From positions 1-8,994 of the forward strand of contig JACRMZ010000030.1 of NCBI GenBank assembly GCA_016219455.1: 8,994 bases of DNA, written 5' to 3'. The translations under genes and the position numbers were made by a program. Below are positions 1-4,419 of this stretch, piece after piece. The notes under the pieces were generated by a model. That model saw only the letters and a list, made by a program, of their open reading frames with translations. It was not told where the DNA came from and ran no database searches. The stretch is from Candidatus Aenigmatarchaeota archaeon. GTDB taxonomy: Archaea; Aenigmatarchaeota; Aenigmatarchaeia; PWEA01; JACRMZ01. How positions within the stretch are numbered: position 1 is the first letter of the stretch; every line of letters starts with the position of its first letter.

Positions 1-760
1 AAAGGAAAATCCCGTGGTTTCCAGTTGCAGTCCCTCTGGAGGTTATGTTGTTCAAAACTATCGTGTTAGCGCTTCCGGTAAAGACATAAATCCCGTAGTT
101 AGCCGCTGTGCCGTTTGTGACTATTGTGTTTGACGTTACCCTGCTTGATGTTGTCGTATCCAGATACACGCCACGGTTCCCGTTGGTCGTCCCATTCGCG
201 CTTATTGTATTGGAGCTTATGTTGTCGGCCGTGCTGGACTGGACGTAAATCCCGTAGTTGAGGTTGCCAATCGCTGTTGATATCGTGTTGTTTGCTATTA
301 TGCTGCTGTTCGTGCCGTTGAAAAATACCCCGTAGTCTGATAATGTCCCAAGGGATAAGATTGTGTTGTTGGCTATGACCAAGTTTGCCCTTCCAAAAGC
401 GTTGACTGCCTGCAGACCGGATGATGTGCCGTTGTACTTTATCGTCAGGTTACGGACGGTGACGTTGTCTGATGTGATGTTTACTGTCGGCAGGGAGAAA
501 GCGGCCGTTATTACGGGTTTTGTGCTTGAGTTCGATGTCAAAGATACAGTCACGTTCACAACAACGCTCTCGTTATACTCCCTCGAGTCGATTATCCTTA
601 CCTCATCGCCGCTTGAAGAAGCATTTATGCCGCCTTGCACAGTCGTCGCGTTGCAGCCAGCTGAGCAGACGGTTATCAAAGCGGCCTGCCCGAACGAGGA
701 TGCTACAATAGACACTGCTAAAATAGCGAAAACGAGACTCCATGAAACTCTTTGAACCAT
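1..760 (-). CDS. Secreted NosD-like right-handed beta-helix protein, N-terminal part (3' end outside window)
   Basis: Reading leftward from ATG at 760-758, the frame stays open for 253 codons to the window edge, so the C-terminus is missing. Residues 1 to about 26 form a signal peptide (MVQRVSWSL, then a hydrophobic core ending SSFGQA), so the product is probably exported. A short Cys pair follows (VCSAGCNAT). From about residue 120 onward the protein consists of 26-27-residue coils of the pattern YGIY-x(9-12)-NTIS-x(6)-G-N, repeated at least four times. This is typical of NosD/pectate-lyase-type parallel beta-helices of archaeal surface proteins. Sequons (NNT, NGT, NSS, NVT, NIT) are dense, suggesting N-glycosylation. 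A TATA-like box lies about 31-39 nt upstream, so the 5' UTR would be very short. Substrate or binding partner cannot be inferred; a surface or adhesive role is most likely. Confidence 0.85.
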   Translation of the reverse strand, partial: MVQRVSWSLVFAILAVSIVASSFGQAALITVCSAGCNATTVQGGINASSSGDEVRIIDSREYNESVVVNVTVSLTSNSSTKPVITAAFSLPTVNITSDNVTVRNLTIKYNGTSSGLQAVNAFGRANLVIANNTILSLGTLSDYGVFFNGTNSSIIANNTISTAIGNLNYGIYVQSSTADNISSNTISANGTTNGNRGVYLDTTTSSRVTSNTIVTNGTAANYGIYVFTGSANTIVLNNITSRGTATGNHGIFL

Positions 761-790
761 AAGCGCCAAAACTAATTTTGGATGAGCTTG

Positions 791-799
791 AATATAAAT
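791..799 (-). promoter_or_regulatory. TATA box for the beta-helix surface gene
   Basis: On the minus strand this reads atttatatt. Its centre is about 35 nt before the ATG at 760, which places the start site about 25 nt downstream near 770 and gives a leader of about 10 nt. No Shine-Dalgarno motif is seen before the ATG. Confidence 0.5.
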
Positions 800-879
800 G
801 TTTCAGAGTGTTTCTTGGACTTCCATTCAGTGGGGAAACGGGACGGATTTAAAGCATCAATGATAATAACATAGAACAT

Positions 880-900
880 GACGTACACACGGTGTGCGTC
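880..900 (+). repeat. 9-bp hairpin just upstream of tRNA-Arg
   Basis: GACGTACAC (880-888) pairs with GTGTGCGTC (892-900) around a 3-nt loop; one pair is G-T. It ends 9 nt before the first tRNA base, so it would sit in the 5' leader of the pre-tRNA if transcription starts near 876-890 (TATA-like tttaaa at 848-853 or gataata at 862-868). The 3' arm GTGTGCGTC recurs at 4349-4357 in a similar hairpin. Confidence 0.5.
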
Positions 901-909
901 TTTCAGGTG

Positions 910-1054
910 GCCCCTGTAGTCTAGCCTGGAGACCCTTTCACCTACGGAGCTTAAAGCTCCGCAGTTTGAAAGCGTCTATGGAAAAAAGGTCGGGAAGATA
1001 GGACATGAGGTTGCGGACCTTGGAACCTGGGTTCGAATCCCAGCGGGGGCACCA
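910..1054 (+). tRNA. tRNA-Arg (anticodon GCG) with a 68-nt D-loop intron
   Basis: Acceptor GCCCCTG (910-916) pairs with CGGGGGC (1044-1050), followed by A73 (1051) and an encoded CCA (1052-1054). D stem: GTCT (919-922) with GGAC (1001-1004). D loop AGCCTGG joins ATA after intron removal. Anticodon arm at 1006-1022: TGAGG, loop TTGCGGA, CCTTG; anticodon GCG decodes CGC/CGU (Arg). A 4-nt variable loop is followed by T arm CTGGG TTCGAAT CCCAG (1027-1043). Exons 910-929 and 998-1051 sum to 74 nt, a normal mature length. Without removing 930-997 there is no acceptable D arm and no anticodon loop with T33 next to it. The spliced form AGCCTGGATA-GGAC is a common archaeal tRNA-Arg D arm. The gene converges on the surface-protein gene, whose stop codon begins 2 nt after the CCA. 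Confidence 0.88.
930..997 (+). other. BHB-type intron in the D-loop of tRNA-Arg
   Basis: The 68-nt intron sits directly after the D-loop GG (positions 18-19). The splice sites fit a bulge-helix-bulge: 3-nt bulges GGA (928-930) and AGA (996-998), each cut after its second base; a central helix GCCT/GGGA (924-927 with 992-995; two G-C pairs, one G-T, one G-A mismatch); and an inner helix GACC/GGTC (931-934 with 988-991). Flanking exon pairing is CTA/TAG (921-923 with 999-1001). The intron interior holds a long hairpin, CGGAGCT TAA AGCTCCG (945-961), extended by CTTTCA/TGAAAG. D-loop introns are rarer than the canonical 37/38 position. No homing endonuclease is encoded. Confidence 0.75.
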
Positions 1055-1055
1055 T

Positions 1056-3125
1056 TCAGCCATTTTCTGCGGAAAAGCGCTGGCGGAAAAATATTTTTAC
1101 GTCGTAATAAAAGTCAACTAGCCCATCAGAACAGTAGAACTCCTGTATCCTTCCGCCAACGCACCTGTCAGTGAACACTCCATAATCGTTGAACGTTTTC
1201 TCGTTGCCTTCATCGTCAGTGGTGTCGCCGAAAAGCTTGCCTTTTGACGTTCCTTTTATCTCCTTGTTGTTTCCGTCTGTGGAAGAGCAGGCGGTGTTTG
1301 AAGCATTGGATATCGTGGGCTTAGGCAAAGTCGTGGTGGTCTGCATGGGAAGCGTTGTCGTAGAGGTGTTGGAAGGAGCGCGCAGGGTCAGTGTCGTTGT
1401 CACCGATGGGAACCTCAGAGACGTTGTAGTTGGCACAAACGTGGTTGTCGTGATTTCGATTTCGGGAGATGGAAACTTTCCTTCTCTTTGGGTTGTCGTT
1501 GTTGTCGTCTCTTTTCCTGCCATCCCAAAGAGCGATTTCAGCCACTCGAATATGCCGCCACCCTTGCTATTTGTGTTCTCGTCCGGCTCATGGCCATTTG
1601 ATGGCCTGTTGCAGGCACCGTCAAGGCATCCTGCAGAACACGTCATTTGTATGTAGCGTGGAGTTCCCTGCGAGCAGATAGCCTCATCGACATAGCGGGT
1701 TCCGTCGTTATTTGGCCTGCATACATCCCTCAATGTCGTCTGCCCGTTTGTTGCAGAGCCGCCGGTGTACCTGTCGCTCCCATCGGAATCGGTGCATGTT
1801 TTCTCTGATGACGGCACATCGCCTTCTTCGCTTCCCTTCGGCCGCGCGCACACTCCATTGTAACATTGCGCATGGCAAGGAATTAAAACATAGACGGCCT
1901 TTCCCTGGGAACATATTGATTCCCTCACGGAACTTGTGTTACCATAACCCGAGCAAGCATCATTTAATGTATTCTTCGCATCCTTCGCAACCCCCTTTGT
2001 GTATTTGTCATCACCATCGCTGTCAGAGCATTTTTCGCTTTCCTGCTCGCTGGAATCGCTATCAGTGTCTTTTTTGTCAGAACATTTTCCGTTATAGCAA
2101 GCGCCAGAGCAGCGGATTGTTACATAAGTTGCCTTGCCATCATGGCTGCAGTAAGCCTCGTTTAGGTTGCGGTTTTGTCCGCCCCCAAACTCACAGAAAT
2201 CTTGCTTGACATCTCTCCCGTCCCTCGCTGTTCCTGGAGTGTACTTGTCCATTCCGCCGTCTGAATCTGTGCATGTATCGTTTTCATCGGGTTCCTGCTG
2301 GCCATTTGATGGCCTGTTGCAGGCGCCGTCAAGGCATCCTGCAGAACATATGTATGGTGTGTAGAGCGGAACTCCCCGCCAACAGTAAGCCTCATCGACA
2401 TAGCGGGTTCCGTCGTTATTTGACCTGCAAACGTCGTTTAACCTTTTCTGACCGTTTGTCGCCGAACCTCGTGTGTACCTATCACTCCCATCGGAATCTG
2501 TGCATGTGACGTTCGAGGCGTTATCGCCGGCGTCGTTTTCTTCATCGGTTGCATCATTGCATTTCCCATTATAGCATGAACCGGAGCAGTGGATTGTTAC
2601 ATAAGTTGCTTTGCCGTCATGGCTACAATAGGCCTCCACCAAGTTTTTCTGCGAACCGCCCACGCCCTCGCAGTGGTCTTGCTTGACATCTCTCCCGTCC
2701 CTCGCTGTTCCTGGAGTGTACTTGTCCATTCCGCCGTCTGAATCTGTGCAATTTGCCAAAGTTTTTCCATCATTCAACGTTGTTGTGGTTGTCTTCCCAC
2801 CCAGAATGTTGCCAAATATCCCTGAGATTATGCCAAATATTCCTGATGGAGGATTCGCAGGCGTTGTCACACCTACAACTGAATCAACCCCCACAGGAGT
2901 TATTTTGCAATTGGAGTTAAGGCACTCTTCATACAGTTTTGTGTCTCCTTGGATTTCGGATTTGCATTTGTCTTTGCACGCAGCCAGCTCAGCGTCTGCT
3001 GAACCCTGGCCACTTGTCACGGTTACAGTAGGAGTTGATGCAAGCCCGCGCGTCTCCTGTGCTTCGGCAACAAAAGAAAGGGAAGTGAAAAGCAGAATGA
3101 ATAAAAATAGGGGTAGTGCTCTCAC
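1056..3125 (-). CDS. Secreted Cys-rich CTDSDG-repeat surface protein, C-terminal repeat broken
   Basis: 689 residues from GTG at 3125. Signal peptide 1-22 (MRALPLFLFILLF...AEA); no C-terminal anchor is seen. Five Cys-rich repeats of about 62 residues run 126-189, 208-269, 285-348, 366-426 and 444-505. Each has C(T/S)DSDG...D(K/R)YT.G, a middle Cys, a Y/I-C-S motif and C..xC.(N/D)G.C, giving six Cys per repeat and probably three disulfides. They are separated by acidic linkers. Two hydrophobic GIF segments precede Thr runs (95-116 and 524-546), then a Thr/Pro-rich stalk at 540-605 that looks O-glycosylated. A sixth repeat starts at C613 but loses its final C..C..G.C part and ends in FFRQRFSAENG, encoded by the tRNA-Arg trailer. 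The TATA box predicts a leaderless GTG start. Function is unknown; cell-surface binding or matrix is likely. Confidence 0.9.
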   Translation of the reverse strand: MRALPLFLFILLFTSLSFVAEAQETRGLASTPTVTVTSGQGSADAELAACKDKCKSEIQGDTKLYEECLNSNCKITPVGVDSVVGVTTPANPPSGIFGIISGIFGNILGGKTTTTTLNDGKTLANCTDSDGGMDKYTPGTARDGRDVKQDHCEGVGGSQKNLVEAYCSHDGKATYVTIHCSGSCYNGKCNDATDEENDAGDNASNVTCTDSDGSDRYTRGSATNGQKRLNDVCRSNNDGTRYVDEAYCWRGVPLYTPYICSAGCLDGACNRPSNGQQEPDENDTCTDSDGGMDKYTPGTARDGRDVKQDFCEFGGGQNRNLNEAYCSHDGKATYVTIRCSGACYNGKCSDKKDTDSDSSEQESEKCSDSDGDDKYTKGVAKDAKNTLNDACSGYGNTSSVRESICSQGKAVYVLIPCHAQCYNGVCARPKGSEEGDVPSSEKTCTDSDGSDRYTGGSATNGQTTLRDVCRPNNDGTRYVDEAICSQGTPRYIQMTCSAGCLDGACNRPSNGHEPDENTNSKGGGIFEWLKSLFGMAGKETTTTTTQREGKFPSPEIEITTTTFVPTTTSLRFPSVTTTLTLRAPSNTSTTTLPMQTTTTLPKPTISNASNTACSSTDGNNKEIKGTSKGKLFGDTTDDEGNEKTFNDYGVFTDRCVGGRIQEFYCSDGLVDFYYDVKIFFRQRFSAENG
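1063..1089 (+). repeat. tRNA trailer element, copy 1 (after tRNA-Arg)
   Basis: Begins 12 nt after the discriminator base with ttttctgcggaaaagcgc, then tggcggaaa. It opens with TTTTC-TGCG-GAAAA, a 5-bp hairpin closed by a cUNCGg-type tetraloop. The same element follows tRNA-Leu at 4240-4284, with one mismatch and one 18-nt insertion. On the opposite strand these bases encode the last residues of the surface protein (about FFRQRFSAENG). The T-run and hairpin could act in 3' processing or termination of the tRNA transcript. Confidence 0.6.
2200..2273. repeat. Exact 74-nt direct repeat inside the surface gene, copy A
   Basis: Identical at every base to 2677-2750 (offset 477 nt). It encodes the CTDSDGGMDKYTPG...VKQD start of the third Cys-rich repeat. 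Identity at silent positions indicates recent duplication or gene conversion rather than protein-level selection only. Confidence 0.85.
2677..2750. repeat. Exact 74-nt direct repeat inside the surface gene, copy B
   Basis: Partner of 2200-2273, encoding the start of the first Cys-rich repeat. A second repeat pair at offset 708 nt links repeats 2 and 5: 1591-1640 with 2299-2348 (one mismatch, 1616/2324) and 1681-1714 with 2389-2422 (identical). Confidence 0.85.
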
Positions 3126-3145
3126 TTTATAGAAATGGCCGAGCT

Positions 3146-3155
3146 ATTATAAAAT
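3146..3155 (-). promoter_or_regulatory. TATA box for the surface-protein gene
   Basis: The minus strand reads ttttataat, centred near 3150, about 25 nt before the GTG at 3125. That is the normal archaeal TATA-to-start-site distance, so the transcript is predicted to begin at or next to the start codon (leaderless). It lies in the 46-nt gap after the winged-helix gene, so the surface gene has its own promoter. Confidence 0.6.
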
Positions 3156-3171
3156 GATAAAATGCCTTGCT

Positions 3172-3396
3172 CTAGACGTCCTTCATCATGAGATAGTATC
3201 CTGCAGACTTATGGCGAGCAACACGTTTCACGACTTTCTTGTTCGCAAGGTTTATGAGGAGGCTCGAAACCTTTCCCTTTGGCAACGGGCTTGCAGCGCA
3301 TATCTGCTCAGCGTCCTTTGCTTTTGCCTCCTCAAAAGTCCCCAAGGACTTCATCGCATCGACTATCTTCCTCTCATCATCAGTTATGTCAACCAT
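3172..3396 (-). CDS. Small winged-helix-like DNA-binding protein
   Basis: 74 residues, ATG at 3396, TAG at 3174-3172. The N-terminal half (DDERKIVDAMKSLGTFEEAKAKDAEQIC) reads as two helices. It is followed by a helix-turn-helix-like LPKGKVSSLLINLANKKVVKRV and a terminal beta-wing (ARHKSAGYYLMM). The pattern 'pKgkvSsLLinLankkvVkRv' matches MarR/ArsR-type winged helices in which the recognition helix ends in a short wing. There is no ligand or metal motif. It lies on the same strand and 46 nt ahead of the surface-protein gene, which has its own TATA box. A local transcription-regulator role is an inference from fold and size only. Confidence 0.75.
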   Translation of the reverse strand: MVDITDDERKIVDAMKSLGTFEEAKAKDAEQICAASPLPKGKVSSLLINLANKKVVKRVARHKSAGYYLMMKDV

Positions 3397-3415
3397 AATA
3401 TCACTTTTTCACTCG

Positions 3416-3425
3416 TTAATAAAAA
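3416..3425 (-). promoter_or_regulatory. TATA box for the winged-helix gene
   Basis: The minus strand reads tttttattaa, centred about 25 nt before the ATG at 3396, predicting an almost leaderless transcript. A weak GTGAT motif lies just before the ATG. Confidence 0.5.
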
Positions 3426-3439
3426 GATTCCGGAAACAC

Positions 3440-3460
3440 GCTTTATTTTGTAAAATAAGC
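3440..3460. repeat. AT-rich inverted repeat upstream of the winged-helix gene
   Basis: GCTTTATTTT and AAAATAAGC form a 9-bp palindrome with one bulged T around GT. It lies 15 bp upstream of the TATA box of the winged-helix gene. It could be an operator, for example for autoregulation, or part of a bidirectional terminator. There is no direct evidence for either. Confidence 0.4.
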
Positions 3461-3559
3461 CAATTTTGACTTTCCAGAACCCTTTCAAATCTTGTAAATT
3501 CCAGTGTTATAGCAAAGTATTTAAATTCACCCCTAAAAAGCCCGAAAAACGGCCAAAAG

Positions 3560-3570
3560 TATATATTTAA
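3560..3570 (+). promoter_or_regulatory. TATA box for the histone gene
   Basis: tatatatttaa, the strongest TATA match in the window. It predicts a start site near 3590 and therefore a leader of about 155 nt before the histone ATG at 3746. That is unusually long beside the near-leaderless genes around it. Confidence 0.6.
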
Positions 3571-3589
3571 GAGAAGGCCTTAGTTTATA

Positions 3590-3745
3590 GATATTCGGCC
3601 CTCAGAGGCATAGATTTACAGCCCTTGTAAAAAGGCTTCTATTGCCTGGGAGAATGCTGAAAATCGAAGGAAAGCGCCAGACACCGCGACCCTAAATTGC
3701 GGATACTGAAAACTGGTCGCTTTCCGTAAAACGGAGGAGATTGAA
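3590..3745 (+). promoter_or_regulatory. Candidate structured 5' leader RNA of the histone gene
   Basis: Pairings seen by eye. (i) GGCATAG (3607-3613) with CTATTGCC (3639-3646), enclosing AGCCCTT/AAAGGCT (3620-3626 with 3631-3637, one mismatch). (ii) GGAAAGCG-CCAG (3669-3680) with CTGG-T-CGCTTTCC (3713-3725): 12 bp with one bulge, capped by CCGC/GCGG (3684-3687 with 3699-3702). (iii) An alternative UUUCCGU (3721-3727) with ACGGAGG (3731-3737) around AAA, which would hide the Shine-Dalgarno GGAGGA (3733-3738). Structures (ii) and (iii) share 3721-3725 and exclude each other. A 13-codon ORF (3654-3695, MLKIEGKRQTPRP) overlaps the 5' arm of (ii). Function as a switch is inference. Confidence 0.45.
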
Positions 3746-3940
3746 ATGGCAGAACTACCTGAAGCCCCCTTGATAAGGATTGTCAAGAAGGCTGGAATAG
3801 AGAGAGTAGCGGGAGACTCCGAGATCGCAGAGGTCGTGGAGAAGGCTCTCATAGAGAAGTTCAAACGGGCAAAAAGCGCTTTGGACAAGGTCGGAAAGTC
3901 CACTTTGACCAAGGAGTTCGTAGAGCTCGCTTTGGCATAA
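3746..3940 (+). CDS. Divergent archaeal histone (histone-fold DNA-binding protein)
   Basis: 64 residues. The start is supported by a strong Shine-Dalgarno GGAGGA (3733-3738), 7 nt before the ATG. The N-terminus AELPEAPLIRIVKKAGIERVAGD closely matches the HMf-type alpha-1/loop-1 signature (ELPxAPIxRIIKxAGAERVS), and STLTKEFVELALA matches loop 2/alpha 3. The central alpha-2 segment is about two residues shorter than in HMf. The loop-2 signature RxTxxxxD is altered: Lys-Ser-Thr is kept in part, but the Asp position is Phe. The C-terminal basic tail (RRFKK) is missing. It should still dimerise and bind DNA in the nucleoid, but tetramer contacts may differ. A hairpin terminator follows, so the gene is monocistronic. 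Confidence 0.85.
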   Translation: MAELPEAPLIRIVKKAGIERVAGDSEIAEVVEKALIEKFKRAKSALDKVGKSTLTKEFVELALA

Positions 3941-3968
3941 AAAGAGTTGCTGCACGTTTGTGCGGTTT

Positions 3969-4008
3969 GCCATGTGCCCGGGCAACCGGGCCGTGGTTGC
4001 TATTTTTT
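3969..4008 (+). terminator. GNRA-capped hairpin terminator after the histone gene
   Basis: GCCCGG (3976-3981) and CCGGGC (3986-3991) close on a GCAA tetraloop. The stem extends outward through CCATG/CGTGG with one bulged T, and a run of six T follows (4003-4008). This hairpin plus T-run fits an intrinsic terminator 60-70 nt after the histone stop. Confidence 0.65.
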
Positions 4009-4046
4009 CAGGCTTAATGAAAACTCGCAGTATTGCAAGCCAGCCA

Positions 4047-4056
4047 TTTAAATATA
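4047..4056 (+). promoter_or_regulatory. TATA box for tRNA-Leu
   Basis: tttaaatata lies about 26-35 nt before the first tRNA base at 4082, the expected spacing for a tRNA transcript starting at or just before the acceptor stem. Confidence 0.6.
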
Positions 4057-4112
4057 ATATTGTCCATCAGTCTTTTGAAAAGCGGGGGTACCCAAGTGGC
4101 CAAAGGGGCTAG

Positions 4113-4138
4113 AGTACCTCGGTTGAAGGTATGGCCGA
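4113..4138 (+). other. Intron 1 of tRNA-Leu (26 nt, anticodon stem, position 30/31)
   Basis: Textbook bulge-helix-bulge. Central 4-bp helix GGCT/GGCC (4107-4110 with 4133-4136). 3-nt bulges AGA (4111-4113) and GAG (4137-4139), each cut after its second base. Inner helix GTACCT/AGGTAT (4114-4119 with 4127-4132) around a 7-nt loop. Both cuts reproduce exactly the exon ends needed for a perfect anticodon stem. The position is non-canonical. Confidence 0.85.
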
Positions 4139-4145
4139 GCTTAGG

Positions 4146-4183
4146 TACGGTTTTGCTCAGGAACAAATCCTAACGCTTGGGAA
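4146..4183 (+). other. Intron 2 of tRNA-Leu (38 nt, canonical position 37/38)
   Basis: Bulges GGT (4144-4146) and AAA (4182-4184) flank a weak 4-bp helix CTTA/TGGG (4140-4143 with 4178-4181; two G-T pairs), in which anticodon-loop bases pair with the intron 3' end as usual for 37/38 introns. The inner helix is poor, so this is a relaxed BHB. The intron interior folds as GG-T-TTTG / CAAA-T-CC around CTCAGGAA. Confidence 0.75.
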
Positions 4184-4239
4184 ACCTAGTTGCTTAGTGC
4201 ATCCGTCGGTTCGAATCCGGCCCCCCGCACCATCTGCCC

Positions 4240-4284
4240 TTTTCTGCGGAAACGCGCTTCTGTCCTTTCAGGACATGGCGGAAA
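4240..4284 (+). repeat. tRNA trailer element, copy 2 (after tRNA-Leu), split by a hairpin insert
   Basis: Starts 11 nt after the discriminator base. 4240-4257 matches 1063-1080 at 17 of 18 bases, and 4276-4284 matches 1081-1089 exactly. Between them lie 18 extra bases (4258-4275), consisting of TTC plus a perfect 6-bp hairpin TGTCCT TTC AGGACA. The element opens with the TTTTC-TGCG-GAAA hairpin. Confidence 0.65.
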
Positions 4285-4338
4285 GCAGCCTTTTATTTTT
4301 CTAAAGAAAAGACTCAACATCATGCTAACACTTGTGAA

Positions 4339-4357
4339 GACACACAAAGTGTGCGTC
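4339..4357 (+). repeat. Hairpin upstream of the ammonium transporter
   Basis: CACAC AAA GTGTG with flanking GA/TC. Its 3' arm GTGTGCGTC equals that of the hairpin at 892-900. It lies in the probable leader of the transporter mRNA; a T-rich TATA-like cttttattt at 4288-4297 is the best promoter candidate. The rest of 4285-4419 shows no gene. Confidence 0.4.
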
Positions 4358-4419
4358 AGCAGGTATCACCAAATGACAATCATGTTGAATTGGTAATCAA
4401 TGGCGAAAGCAACCCAGAC

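Larger units (their letters stand above)
3397..3745. other. 349-nt gene-free stretch: promoters and structured histone leader
   Basis: No convincing protein gene is present. From left to right it holds the winged-helix promoter, the 3440-3460 palindrome, an A+T-rich spacer with a further TATA-like gtatttaaatt (3517-3527), the strong TATA at 3560-3570, and the structured leader of the histone gene (about 3590-3745). Confidence 0.6.
4082..4232 (+). tRNA. tRNA-Leu (anticodon TAG) with two introns
   Basis: Class II tRNA. Acceptor GCGGGGG (4082-4088) pairs perfectly with CCCCCGC (4222-4228), then A73 and an encoded CCA (4230-4232). The D arm is CCC...GGG with loop AAGTGGCCAAA, as in archaeal tRNA-Leu. 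After removal of two introns the anticodon arm is CTAGG CTTAGGA CCTAG: five perfect pairs and a canonical loop with T33, anticodon TAG and G37. Exons are 4082-4112, 4139-4145 and 4184-4229, 84 nt in total. The long variable arm TGCTTAGTGCA (4191-4201) confirms class II. T arm: GTCGG TTCGAAT CCGGC. The unspliced sequence offers no valid anticodon loop. The middle exon is only 7 nt and holds the anticodon. Confidence 0.88.

Noticed and set aside
363..755. 130-codon plus-strand ORF over the start of the window
   Set aside because: It is the antisense shadow of the beta-helix gene, whose minus-strand frame is open for 253 codons with a signal peptide and clear repeats.
780..909. Short open minus-strand frame between tRNA-Arg and the beta-helix gene
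   Set aside because: About 36 codons with atypical composition, overlapping the TATA box of the beta-helix gene, and no sign of the missing Cys block of the surface protein.
935..972. Strong hairpin CTTTCA...TGAAAG as a terminator or the tRNA-Arg anticodon arm
   Set aside because: It lies inside the D-loop intron, has no T33 or anticodon and no T-run; it is explained as intron secondary structure.
1591..2750. Regularly repeated DNA considered as a CRISPR array
   Set aside because: The repeats are long, in frame and encode Cys-rich protein domains; there are no short uniform repeats with unique spacers.
4151..4170. Anticodon-arm look-alike with CAG (TTTG CTCAGGAA CAAA) inside tRNA-Leu
   Set aside because: The loop has 8 nt and the stem has a mismatch. 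Using it leaves the true CTAG/CTAG stem and variable arm unexplained, while the TAG reading gives perfect pairing and BHB sites.
4351..4419. GTG at 4351 as the transporter start
   Set aside because: It lies inside a hairpin, would place 23 polar residues before the hydrophobic signal segment, and has no Shine-Dalgarno; ATG 4420 is favoured, though not proven.
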